From an uncultured cyanobacterium (GTDB taxonomy: Bacteria > Cyanobacteriota > Cyanobacteriia > Cyanobacteriales > Chroococcidiopsidaceae): a stretch of 23,347 bases of DNA. Below the pieces are notes generated by a model. That model searched no databases. It had not been told where the DNA came from and worked only from the letters and a program-made list of their open reading frames with translations. Position 1 is the stretch's first letter; the number at the start of each line of letters is the position of its first letter. Location of the stretch: positions 1-23,347 of the forward strand of contig CAMIFA010000071.1 in NCBI GenBank assembly GCA_946221495.1, given 5' to 3'. This document shows, one piece after another, positions 15,676-23,313 of the stretch. Made by a program: the position numbers and the translations under genes.

Positions 15676-16377
15676 ATGCCTCAATCGATAACTCCCACTT
15701 CTACAAAAACCCTAACTTTTGAAGAGTACCGATTCTACCAAGGAGAACCGGATGTCCTCTATGAACTATTCAGGGGTCGCCTAATACCAATGGCAACTGC
15801 TACAGGGTTACATACAAGAATTTGCAATTTTCTGGTTTATCAGTGCCAACGCTACTTTGCTACTGCCAATCTGTCGCTAGTAGCAACAACTTCAACTGGA
15901 GTCCGAACCGAAGAAGATTCATCTCGGATTCCTGATGTTGTAGTTTGCAGTCAAAGTCTTTGGGAACAAGTCTGCGTTAGACCTGGATCAGGAGTGCTTG
16001 ACTTCAATGAAGTGCCTTTATTAGTTGTTGAAGTAGCGAGTGAGAACTGGCGCGAAGACTATATCCGCAAACGTGCAGAATACGCTTTGATTGATATTCC
16101 TGAATATTGGATTGTCGATCCTCAAAAACAGCGAGTCTGGGTTTTAAGTAATCCTCAAAGTGAAGATGGTTACGAAAGAACTGAGTTTAGGCGCGGGGAA
16201 GAAATAACATCTGTACAGTTTCCTGAACTAAATTTATCAGTTCAGCAGGTGTTATCTCCTCCTATTGTAGAGAATTTAATTAGGGAAGAACAAGTTGAGC
16301 GACAACAGCTTGAGCAACGCGCCGAACGATTAGCTGCTAAGTTACGTGAGATGGGAATCGACCCTGATGCTGTTTAA
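15676..16377 (+). CDS. Uma2-family endonuclease (DUF820)
   Basis: A full-length 233-residue member of the Uma2 family, PD-(D/E)XK-like putative endonucleases greatly expanded in cyanobacteria. The family core is visible: LTFEEYRFY (13-21), YELFRGRLIPM (29-39, E30), HTRICNFLVYQC (46-57), RIPDVVV (84-90, D87), LLVVEVASENWREDYIRKRA (115-134, E119 and K132), then IPEYWIVDP (141-149). After the domain comes a charged helical tail (about 198-228) likely to form a coiled coil. It is a different subgroup from the neighbouring fragment, so the two are not a simple recent duplication. Function in cells is unestablished; roles in mobile DNA or repair are guesses. Confidence 0.9.
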   Translation: MPQSITPTSTKTLTFEEYRFYQGEPDVLYELFRGRLIPMATATGLHTRICNFLVYQCQRYFATANLSLVATTSTGVRTEEDSSRIPDVVVCSQSLWEQVCVRPGSGVLDFNEVPLLVVEVASENWREDYIRKRAEYALIDIPEYWIVDPQKQRVWVLSNPQSEDGYERTEFRRGEEITSVQFPELNLSVQQVLSPPIVENLIREEQVERQQLEQRAERLAAKLREMGIDPDAV

Positions 16378-16381
16378 TTAA

Positions 16382-16410
16382 AGTCGCGGATGCAGTCTTA
16401 GACGGCGACT
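16382..16410. terminator. Inverted repeat between converging genes
   Basis: AGTCGC (16382-16387) and GCGACT (16405-16410) flank 17 bases that contain a nested GTC-TTA-GAC hairpin. It lies 5 bases after the Uma2 stop and before the facing zinc-ribbon gene. There is no T-run, so the terminator role is tentative. Confidence 0.3.
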
Positions 16411-16451
16411 AGTTATCAGTAAAATTAACAGACGCGATCGCTCTTCCCAAT

Positions 16452-16634
16452 TCAACTAATCTTAACTTCTATATTCTTACAGTTCGCACAGCTATAAATT
16501 TCTAGAATAATACCTCCGAAGTCAGGATTTATCGCATCTGACTTAGTTAGTGCAGCAGTAGTATCAAGTTTATCAGCATGGTGATTCATCTTTGTGCCGC
16601 ACTGAGGGCATAACATTTTTTTAGCTTCTAGCAT
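16452..16634 (-). CDS. Small zinc-ribbon protein
   Basis: The 60-residue protein carries two Cys pairs, CPQCG (9-13) and CANCK (49-53), spaced to bind one zinc ion in a ribbon fold, with the cyanobacterial-looking CGTKMNHHADKL between. Proteins of this shape are small and conserved in cyanobacteria, but without a known role. An internal ATG (16616, MLCPQCG) would give a 54-residue product that keeps both Cys pairs; neither start has a strong ribosome binding site. It faces the Uma2 gene and is upstream of nothing on its strand except across a HIP1-bearing gap from the FMN reductase. Confidence 0.72.
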   Translation of the reverse strand: MLEAKKMLCPQCGTKMNHHADKLDTTAALTKSDAINPDFGGIILEIYSCANCKNIEVKIS

Positions 16635-16728
16635 ATAGTTTCTTTTAATTGTAAGACTGGTAGATGCTCATTTAAAAGATTATGACATTGTGTGATGAAA
16701 GCGATCGCCAATCAAACATTAATATAAA

Positions 16729-17295
16729 TTACTCCAGGGAAACATTCTCTCGTCCATATCTCAAAACCTTTGCCATCCAAACTAGCTCTTTTAAGAATTT
16801 ATCAATACGCTGTATATATGACTGCTCTAAAAGCGTACCAGAGGCATCAAATAACTGGTGTACATTAGAAAAATTCACATCCCAAAATATAGTTACTAGC
16901 CCTAATTCTCTCATTACCGGAAGCAAATTTTGGATAACTCTAGTACCACCAAATCCGCCTGCGGAGACACCACAGATGCCAACAGCTTTGTGAATATATT
17001 CCTTTAAATTTGTATCAAGCAAATGCTTAAGCATTCCTGGATAGCCATGATTGTATTCCGGCACAACAATAATTAATGCGTCCGCCCGCATTACAGTTGC
17101 AGAAAATCCAGGATTTTTAATTGATTCCCCCTCATCCATTGTTGACAAGGGAATATTACGAATATCAATTAACTCTGTCTCAACTTCATGACGTTTGACA
17201 ACTTCTACTACTAATTTGGCTACATATTCACTCATGCGTTCTTGGCGCGGTGTACCAAGAATTACCGGAATAAAAATTCCTTTGTTTGTATTCAT
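16729..17295 (-). CDS. NAD(P)H-dependent FMN reductase-family flavoprotein
   Basis: A 188-residue flavodoxin-like reductase. Motifs: IPVILGTPRQERMSEYVAKL (9-28), where the GTxRxxR-S pattern binds the FMN phosphate, VVPEYNHGYPGMLKHLLD (77-94), and GVSAGGFGGTRVIQNLLPVM (109-128). This is the SsuE/ChrR/ArsH-like NADPH-dependent FMN reductase group, which passes electrons to FMN, quinones, azo dyes or metals; which applies here is unknown. No signal peptide or membrane span. It stands alone between the zinc-ribbon gene and the kinase gene, all on the minus strand, so a shared transcript is possible but not shown. Confidence 0.9.
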   Translation of the reverse strand: MNTNKGIFIPVILGTPRQERMSEYVAKLVVEVVKRHEVETELIDIRNIPLSTMDEGESIKNPGFSATVMRADALIIVVPEYNHGYPGMLKHLLDTNLKEYIHKAVGICGVSAGGFGGTRVIQNLLPVMRELGLVTIFWDVNFSNVHQLFDASGTLLEQSYIQRIDKFLKELVWMAKVLRYGRENVSLE

Positions 17296-17382
17296 ACTAA
17301 CTTTTCAAAGAACAATTCTTTAGTAAACCTAATCAAAGGCACAAGACGCGAATCATTAAAGGTGGAATATCAACAATTAAAT

Positions 17383-17411
17383 ACTAATAATGACTAATGA
17401 CTATTACTAAT
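17383..17411. repeat. Heptamer repeat ATTAGTC family at the kinase stop codon
   Basis: Read on the minus strand the segment is built of ATTAGT, AATAGTC, ATTAGTC and ATTATTAGT units, and the kinase stop codon TAG (17407-17409) falls inside the first. The unit matches the array at 14487-14507. Confidence 0.65.
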
Positions 17412-18924
17412 CATCTTTCCCTCGTCGCTGCTTCCCTTTTTGCTGATCTTCATTATCTGGCTTACTACGACGTTGACGCTTTGAGTCATCAGTACCTTTA
17501 TTTTCTTCCCCACTTGATTTAGGTTCAACGATTACAGGCGAAGGTTCTGGCTGCGTATCTACAACTACAGGTGGCGGTGCTTCAGTTGCAGGAGAGGGTT
17601 GTACTGGTGCTTCTTGATTAGGAGGCGGTGTTTCTATCGGTGAGGGAGCGTCGCTAGGCGTGGGTGATGGATCTGGAACAGGAGACTCGGAAACACTCGG
17701 AGATGGAGACGGTGTTGCAACTGGTGTCGGCTGTGGTGATGCTTCTGGGGAAGCGCTAGGTATTGGCGCGACTCTGGAACGCCGACGTTGATACCTGGGA
17801 GTGGAAGTTTGTGGCGGCGCGGTATTTCTATTTTCAACTGACGGCGATCGCACTTCAGTGTTATCGACATCCGGTGATGGCTCACTACTAGGCTGCACAA
17901 CAGGTGGTGTGGATTGCTGTTGATTTGAGTTGGATAAAACTGTACTGAGGGCAACAGCTGCTACAGTGCCAAAAAGTGCTACTCCTGAGCCAATTAAAAG
18001 ACCACGCATTAGAGGTCGTTTAGCGGCTTGCACAGGGCGTTGAGAAGCTGCTAGGGGTTTTTGAGGTTGAGGAATAAAAGCTAGGGTTGCTGCTGTATGT
18101 TGTGGCGTTAGTGACTTTTGTGCAGCTATAGGTAGCAGCGATAGCCAATCAGTGATCGCATTTGGTCGAAACCGCGCTTCTACTGCCATACCTCGCATCA
18201 CTGCTTGATTAACGGCAACACTGAGTTGGGGTTGTAAATCGCGGGGGGCAGGCATGGGGACGCGATCGCGTAAACTTGAGGCAATTGGCACTTTTGCTGT
18301 TAACAGTGTATAAAGTGTTGCCGCCAAGCCATAAACATCAGTTGCTGGTGTGCGCGGTGCTTGAGTAAGATATTGTTCAATCGGTGCATAGCCGTCTGAA
18401 ACCATGCCTGTATGAGTCTGCGTAGAGCCTGGGGTAAACTCCCGCGCAATCCCAAAATCAATTAGCACTACTTCCTGTGTTCCTTGACGGAGAATAATAT
18501 TTTGCGGCTTCACATCCCGATGCAGCAGATTATTTTGATGTACTACCTGCAACGCTGCGCCAATCTGCTGAATGTAGTTAATTGCTGTTGATTCTGCTAG
18601 TGGCTGAGAAGACACAACTTGATCCAAAGTTTGACCAGGAATATAATCCATCACCATATAGGGCAGCTGGTCTTCAACAAAAAAGTCGCTGATGCGGACA
18701 ATATTCGGGTGGACACATAAAGCCAAGCGTCGTGCTTCGTCTTGAAAAGAGCGCTGGAATTTAACAAACTCAGGATCTTGCCGTAGTGATTCATTAATCG
18801 TTTTAATCACCACTAGCTGACCTAAATATTGATGAGTGGCTTTGAAGGTAATGCCAAAACCACCCCGCCCTAGTTCTTGCTCTAGAGTATATTTCCCACG
18901 CTGTAATGTTTTACCGACTAGCAT
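17407..18924 (-). CDS. Membrane-anchored Ser/Thr protein kinase with Pro/Ser-rich tail
   Basis: A 505-residue Hanks-type kinase. Residues 12-265 are the catalytic domain: glycine loop GRGGFG (19-24), ATP-anchoring K41, catalytic loop HRDVKPQN (135-142), DFG (156-158), and YAPIEQY in place of the APE segment, as is usual in cyanobacterial kinases. One membrane span follows (about 307-329, MRGLLIGSGVALFGTVAAVA), then about 175 residues rich in Pro, Ser, Thr and Gln (many PSPSP and PTP units) ending in a basic KRQRRSKPDN...GKQRRGKDD tail. The kinase would face the cytosol and the tail the periplasm. The repeats resemble proline-rich linkers that span peptidoglycan; no PASTA or other sensor domain is visible. 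Substrates are unknown. Confidence 0.93.
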   Translation of the reverse strand: MLVGKTLQRGKYTLEQELGRGGFGITFKATHQYLGQLVVIKTINESLRQDPEFVKFQRSFQDEARRLALCVHPNIVRISDFFVEDQLPYMVMDYIPGQTLDQVVSSQPLAESTAINYIQQIGAALQVVHQNNLLHRDVKPQNIILRQGTQEVVLIDFGIAREFTPGSTQTHTGMVSDGYAPIEQYLTQAPRTPATDVYGLAATLYTLLTAKVPIASSLRDRVPMPAPRDLQPQLSVAVNQAVMRGMAVEARFRPNAITDWLSLLPIAAQKSLTPQHTAATLAFIPQPQKPLAASQRPVQAAKRPLMRGLLIGSGVALFGTVAAVALSTVLSNSNQQQSTPPVVQPSSEPSPDVDNTEVRSPSVENRNTAPPQTSTPRYQRRRSRVAPIPSASPEASPQPTPVATPSPSPSVSESPVPDPSPTPSDAPSPIETPPPNQEAPVQPSPATEAPPPVVVDTQPEPSPVIVEPKSSGEENKGTDDSKRQRRSKPDNEDQQKGKQRRGKDD

Positions 18925-19125
18925 AATGATTTTAGATTTTAAACTGGGCTAAGACGATTTTGGATTGGGGGATACTAATTGAGAACAAGCTGTGAATCCA
19001 CCGAACAATTTAATTAATAAATTACTTCCATACTCAAGTTGAAGCAGATATAGAAGCCAATTAATGGCATGAAGAGTGTTTAGGACTCTAGCTATTAAGT
19101 TGTAACTGCAACCAATATGTCTGTT

Positions 19126-19323
19126 CTAAATCGTGCGCTCTTTTTCGTTGAAAATCTGCTGCATTCGTTCCTCACTCCATTCGTCCGCTTCAATGACGGC
19201 AATCGGAGGGCGTTGTTGCATCCGGTCTACATAAGCATAGAAAGCTACTGTATCTTGACGATTGCGTAAGACATAAGTTCGGAGTTCTTCATCTGTCATT
19301 GCTGAAAAATTTGGATTGCTCAT
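19126..19323 (-). CDS. DUF6887-like small protein
   Basis: The 65-residue product begins MSNPNFSAMTDEELRTYVLR and NRQDTVAFYAYVDRM, the pattern of a small cyanobacterial family I recall as DUF6887 (FxxMTxxELRxYVLxHRxD). It has no catalytic motif or membrane span and is rich in acidic residues and Arg. Its ATG overlaps the stop of the 57-codon upstream gene (ATGA), so the two are translated from one message. Family members recur with DUF6888 in the manner of toxin-antitoxin or other paired accessory genes, but no activity is established. Confidence 0.75.
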   Translation of the reverse strand: MSNPNFSAMTDEELRTYVLRNRQDTVAFYAYVDRMQQRPPIAVIEADEWSEERMQQIFNEKERTI

Positions 19324-19493
19324 CGAATCGTCCTCCTGCCGTTAGTGGCAATTTCTATTTCAAATGATTCGCCTGCCAAGATCACTACGTTACCACTGCG
19401 CTGATCAACCCGCACTAAGTGAATACTGATGTAGGCGTTGGTCAAAAATATCGAGTCTTGAAACAAAGCCAATTGCTGTGCTAACGTAGGCAA
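19320..19493 (-). CDS. DUF6888-like small protein with TTG start
   Basis: A 57-residue gene too short for usual cut-offs: MPTLAQQLALFQDSIFLTNA, then YISIHLVRVDQRSGNVVILA, then GESFEIEIATNGRRTIR. The central IHLVR-D-RSGNVVILAG-EIEI part matches what I know of the cyanobacterial DUF6888 family (IxLVRxDxxTxxxxILAGxxxEIEI). The likely start is the TTG at 19493; the only other upstream in-frame codons before the stop contain no ATG or GTG. Its TGA (19320-19322) overlaps the ATG of the DUF6887 gene. Conserved pairing and overlap make it a real gene; function unknown. Confidence 0.72.
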   Translation of the reverse strand: MPTLAQQLALFQDSIFLTNAYISIHLVRVDQRSGNVVILAGESFEIEIATNGRRTIR

Positions 19494-19803
19494 TTTTATT
19501 GATCGCTTTAGCGAAACTTTACGTATAAGTTATAACACTGCTGTTAGTTCAACTCCACCAGTACAAAAACTTGCCACGACATTCCGTCTTTGACTATTTG
19601 AAAATCCACAATTTCTTTCACCTATTTTCCGTTGTGTTCCACGCAAGTAGTTCAACCAAGCGGCGGCTGTGCCTGGATAGGTGATTTTAAACTGTTTTAT
19701 ATAAATCTGCACTGTTGCCGTAAATAGTAGTGCGTATCGTTGTTTTTAAATGGGTAATGCAACAATCATGCTCAATATCTAATCATTGAAAATCAAAAAT
19801 AGC
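19494..19803. other. Intergenic, no gene supported
   Basis: Between the DUF6888 gene and the Omp85 gene stop. A 60-codon minus-strand frame (19530-19712) and a 24-codon one ending ...KDGMSWQVFVLVELN in another frame both look fleetingly coding, which fits a decayed gene, but I see no family match or start signal. AT-rich remainder. The promoter of the small operon should lie here. Confidence 0.35.
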
Positions 19804-21840
19804 TTAAAACCTCTGACCAATACCTAATTGCAGCCTACTATCTCCTTGGTCATTAAAGCCAAATTCAGCACGAATTATCCCAATTGCTGAGTCTAGGCGA
19901 ATGCCAACGCCGTAGCCAAAACCAGTACCTGGCTTACCGCGTACAACTGCTGGTTGTCCTAAAACTGTATCTCCAGAGGAGAAATCTGAGCCAAAGTCCG
20001 CAAAAACTGCACCACCTACAGCATTAAGAATTGGGAAGCGGTACTCTGCCGAGGCTAACACATAAGAGCGCCCACTGCCGACATCCCCAGGTGCGTAGCC
20101 GCGTACTGAATCAACGCCACCTAAATTAAAAGCTGCATACGGCGGCAAATCGCCAATTGTTGTACCTCCTTGAATATTCAAGGCTAATACCTCTGAATTG
20201 TTCTTCCCTAGCAGTTGTACAGGGAGATAGTGACTATAGCTTGCCCGCAAGCGATTCATTGAGATATTACCTAAACCAATCGGTATTGATTGTTCTGTAC
20301 TTAAGCTAAGTACCGTGCCTTGAGTAGGATAAATAGAGTTATCTCGCTGGTCTTTGATGGCAACGAAAGATACTGTTGTTAAGTCGTCTATGCCAGTACC
20401 ACTAAAAGAAAGAGGATTTCCTAATTCATCAACTGGGGAAATGTCACCATCGCGATCGCGTATACTCGTGCGCGTATAATTCAAACCTACGGATGTTTGC
20501 CAGTCATTAATCGGGCGCTGCAAGGTAATACTGCCACCAAATTGGCGTTCCCGAACTCTGTCACCATTGAGTAGGTTAATACTGTCGTCAAATGTCTCGG
20601 AAATGCTGCTGTCGCTAAATGCCTTAATTTGGTAGCCAAAGCGATCGGGGTTACTAGGACGATAAGCACTGGTAAAACTAGCGCCAAACTGAAGATTGCG
20701 GGGGCTTGCTTGGAGATTTACACCCAGTTGTTGATTGATTCCACCTACATTTTGGTCGTTGTAGCTTACTGTGCCAAAAATTCCACTGTCTTGATTGTAA
20801 CCAGCGCCTACATTAACTCCTGGTGGGGGAAACTCCGTCAACTTATAAATAACATCAACAGATTTGGCATTTCCTTCTAGCGCTACATTCACACTTTGAA
20901 ATATTCCTAGTTGCGAAAGCTGCTGTAAATCTTGTTGTACCAGCTCCTCACGGTATACTAGACCTGATTTAATTTTTAACTCACGACGCAGGAAATCTTG
21001 GCGAGTGCGTCCTTGAAGAAGTTTTCCTTGATCATCAATTGCTTTGCCGTCTTCATTGAAAAAGCGGAATTTTACGTTATCAACAACGCCTTCCGCTACT
21101 TCCAGATTAATTACCCCGTCAGGACTAGGTTGTACAGATAATACTCGTGCAAGTTTATAGCCGTTTTGGGCATACCAGCGATCAATCTGTTGCACACTTT
21201 GGTTAATAGTAGCTTGACTGATTGTATTGCCTAGCTGTGGTTTAAAGCTATTGAGCGCTACATCTAAAGTTAGCGCTTTGGCGCCAGAAAGTTGTAGCGA
21301 TCGCACTACGACAGGTTCAACTTCATACACTACACTCAACCCTGATTTTGTAGAGCGGCTATCTACACGCGCATCGGCTATTAAGCCTGTATCTAAAATT
21401 GCTTTAACATCACTTTGTAGCTGGCTGCGGCTGGTTTCTCCACCAGAATTAGTTTGAATTACTTTACGGATAATTTGCTCTAACTCCTGACTTGCACCGA
21501 CAATCTGGACATCAGTTGCTGTTACAACTAAATCATTTGCAGCTTTTTGGTTAACAGCACGTACTGTCGTAGCTTGATTGAGTATCGGTGGTTGAGCTGA
21601 TTGTGTGCTATCTTCCGTTGGAACTACAACCGCTTTTTGATAGTCATGGTAATACTGGACATTACCGTTTTGATTGGCTGGTGCTGGTGGCGATTGCGCG
21701 ATTATCTCTACTTTTTTAATTGACACTAAGCGATCGCTGGTTACTACAAGTGCTGACATAGGAGTGGCACTTAGGGCATAATTTAAATCCCAGATATTAA
21801 GGGCAGCCAAAGTCCAAATTGCAGCACAAGGAACACGCAT
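19804..21840 (-). CDS. Omp85/BamA-family outer membrane assembly protein
   Basis: A 678-residue outer-membrane protein. A hydrophobic N-terminus (1-30, IWTLAALNIWDLNYALSA) is the likely signal peptide. Three POTRA-like repeats follow a Pro/Gln-rich linker (50-104): about 105-178, 178-253 (RSLQLSGAK...GVINLEVAEG) and 253-337 (VDNVKF...KSVDVIYKLTE). The beta-barrel (about 340-678) holds the loop-6 motif VRGYAPGDVG (579-588) and ends in Phe (LQLGIGQRF), as outer-membrane proteins do. The three-POTRA layout is that of cyanobacterial Omp85/plastid Toc75-related insertases. It is divergent from a lipid-A-synthase-related gene rather than beside lpxC-fabZ-lpxA as I recall for the main cyanobacterial copy, so it is probably an additional paralog. 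Confidence 0.92.
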   Translation of the reverse strand: MRVPCAAIWTLAALNIWDLNYALSATPMSALVVTSDRLVSIKKVEIIAQSPPAPANQNGNVQYYHDYQKAVVVPTEDSTQSAQPPILNQATTVRAVNQKAANDLVVTATDVQIVGASQELEQIIRKVIQTNSGGETSRSQLQSDVKAILDTGLIADARVDSRSTKSGLSVVYEVEPVVVRSLQLSGAKALTLDVALNSFKPQLGNTISQATINQSVQQIDRWYAQNGYKLARVLSVQPSPDGVINLEVAEGVVDNVKFRFFNEDGKAIDDQGKLLQGRTRQDFLRRELKIKSGLVYREELVQQDLQQLSQLGIFQSVNVALEGNAKSVDVIYKLTEFPPPGVNVGAGYNQDSGIFGTVSYNDQNVGGINQQLGVNLQASPRNLQFGASFTSAYRPSNPDRFGYQIKAFSDSSISETFDDSINLLNGDRVRERQFGGSITLQRPINDWQTSVGLNYTRTSIRDRDGDISPVDELGNPLSFSGTGIDDLTTVSFVAIKDQRDNSIYPTQGTVLSLSTEQSIPIGLGNISMNRLRASYSHYLPVQLLGKNNSEVLALNIQGGTTIGDLPPYAAFNLGGVDSVRGYAPGDVGSGRSYVLASAEYRFPILNAVGGAVFADFGSDFSSGDTVLGQPAVVRGKPGTGFGYGVGIRLDSAIGIIRAEFGFNDQGDSRLQLGIGQRF

Positions 21841-21902
21841 AAGAATTAGCAGTTATGTTTTAGGCGCAAAACTGTGAGGATAATATTCAACTTTAACTTC
21901 TA

Positions 21903-21917
21903 ACCTTGAATCAAGGT
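21903..21917. promoter_or_regulatory. Perfect 15-bp palindrome in a divergent promoter region
   Basis: ACCTTGA-A-TCAAGGT lies in the 111-bp gap between the two divergent start codons, 63 bases from the Omp85 ATG and 35 from the other. Symmetry and place fit an operator for a dimeric regulator that could control both genes. TATAAG (21921-21926) may be the -10 of the rightward gene. Confidence 0.4.
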
Positions 21918-21951
21918 CGCTATAAGTCAAAACACATCTTGTGACTTTTAC

Positions 21952-23226
21952 ATGAATTCCCTGTCAGTCTCAACTCCTATACGGTTACTTTGCCTCAGCA
22001 ATGGTCATGGAGAAGATATTATTGCTATCCGCATTTTGGCGGAACTAAAGCAATTAGCAGAGATTGATATTGCCGCTTTACCTATAGTTGGCGAAGGACA
22101 AGCTTATACTGGGCTAGGTATTCCGATAATCTCGTCAGTTCAAAATATGCCTTCTGGTGGCTTCATTCACATGGATGGGCGACAATTAGTGCGCGATGTC
22201 CAAGGTGGCTTAATTGGCTTAACTTTATCTCAAATTAAAGCAGTACGTAATTGGGTAAAACTTGGGGGAGCAATTTTAGCTGTCGGAGATATTGTACCGT
22301 TGTTGTTTGCCTGGGCAAGCGGTACTAATTATGCCTTTGTCGGCACAGCGAAATCAGAATATTATTTGCGCGATGAAGTTAATTTTTATCAAAGATCGCT
22401 GTTTAAATCTTTTGAAGGCTGGTCGGGTTCAGTTTACCATCCTTGGGAGCGCTGGCTAATGAGTTGTCAACGCTGCAAGGCAGTTTTCCCTAGAGACTCA
22501 CTGACAACCCAAACTTTACAAAAGTGGGCGATTCCGGTTTTTGATTTGGGTAATCCCATGATGGATCAATTGGATGCAGTGCCATCTCCACTTGATAACT
22601 GGAATGCAGCACAAAAATCCCTCACCATCACCTTGCTTCCAGGTTCTAGATCACCAGAAGCTTATGCCAACTGGCAGCAAATTATTGTAGCGGTTACGGC
22701 TTTACTAGAAAACTTCCCGGAACGATCGCTATTATTTCTCGGAGCGATCGCTCCCAGTTTAAGCCTAGAACCTTTATGCCAAATTCTCACCAATGCTGGT
22801 TTCACACAAGTAAGTAATAAATCACCGCTTGCTGATGCTAATACCTTGAGATTTGAACATAAAAATGCATATCTAGTTCTGAGTCAACACGCCTATAATC
22901 AGTGCTTGCAAATTGCAGACATGGCGATCGCTATGGCGGGGACAGCGACTGAACAATTTGTAGGATTGGGTAAACCAGCGATCGCCTTTCCTGGCAAAGG
23001 ACCTCAATTTACCTACACTTTTGCTGAAGCTCAAACTCGTCTACTAGGCTCATCGGTAATTCTAGTAGAGCAACCAAGTCAAGTTCCCCATGCTGTGCAG
23101 TCTTTACTAGGCGATCCTGATAGACTAAAGTTAATTGCTCAAAATGGCTGGCGACGGATGGGGAAACCAGGATCTGCTCGTCGCATTGCTGCTTGTTTAC
23201 TAGAGCAATTGAGTTACTACTCGTAA
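21952..23226 (+). CDS. Lipid-A-disaccharide-synthase-related protein
   Basis: A 424-residue GT-B glycosyltransferase-like protein of the cyanobacterial lipid-A-disaccharide-synthase-related family (TIGR03492 type). Visible features: an N-terminal CLSNGHGEDIIAIRILAEL (14-32) in place of the LpxB start, GDIVPLLFAW (112-121), VGTAKSEYYLRD (130-141), LGNPMMDQL (199-207), LLPGSRSPEAYANW (228-241), and a nucleotide-sugar region MAGTATEQFVGLGKPAIAFP (328-347). No membrane span. The true LpxB joins UDP-diacylglucosamine to lipid X; this relative's substrate is unknown and a role in outer-membrane glycolipid is only inferred, helped by the divergent Omp85 gene. Confidence 0.9.
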   Translation: MNSLSVSTPIRLLCLSNGHGEDIIAIRILAELKQLAEIDIAALPIVGEGQAYTGLGIPIISSVQNMPSGGFIHMDGRQLVRDVQGGLIGLTLSQIKAVRNWVKLGGAILAVGDIVPLLFAWASGTNYAFVGTAKSEYYLRDEVNFYQRSLFKSFEGWSGSVYHPWERWLMSCQRCKAVFPRDSLTTQTLQKWAIPVFDLGNPMMDQLDAVPSPLDNWNAAQKSLTITLLPGSRSPEAYANWQQIIVAVTALLENFPERSLLFLGAIAPSLSLEPLCQILTNAGFTQVSNKSPLADANTLRFEHKNAYLVLSQHAYNQCLQIADMAIAMAGTATEQFVGLGKPAIAFPGKGPQFTYTFAEAQTRLLGSSVILVEQPSQVPHAVQSLLGDPDRLKLIAQNGWRRMGKPGSARRIAACLLEQLSYYS

Positions 23227-23296
23227 GTGTTGTTGCCTGATAGTGGCATCGCCCTTATGAAATATTTAACTAATCACTGTGTATATAAATACGTCA

Positions 23297-23313
23297 GGAC
23301 TTACGCAGAGTCC
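23297..23313. repeat. Hairpin containing ACTTACGCAG
   Basis: GGACT and AGTCC pair around TACGCAG in the spacer after the last gene. The decamer core is the same as at 9981-9990, with a different stem. AGGACTTACGCA is a sequence I recall as common in cyanobacterial intergenic DNA. Confidence 0.45.

Noticed and set aside
16682..16993. 103-codon frame opposite the FMN reductase
   Set aside because: It is antisense to a well-supported gene and its translation has no domain pattern.
19530..19712. 60-codon minus-strand frame before the DUF6888 gene
   Set aside because: No family resemblance or start signal; coding-like patches shift between frames, so at best a relic.
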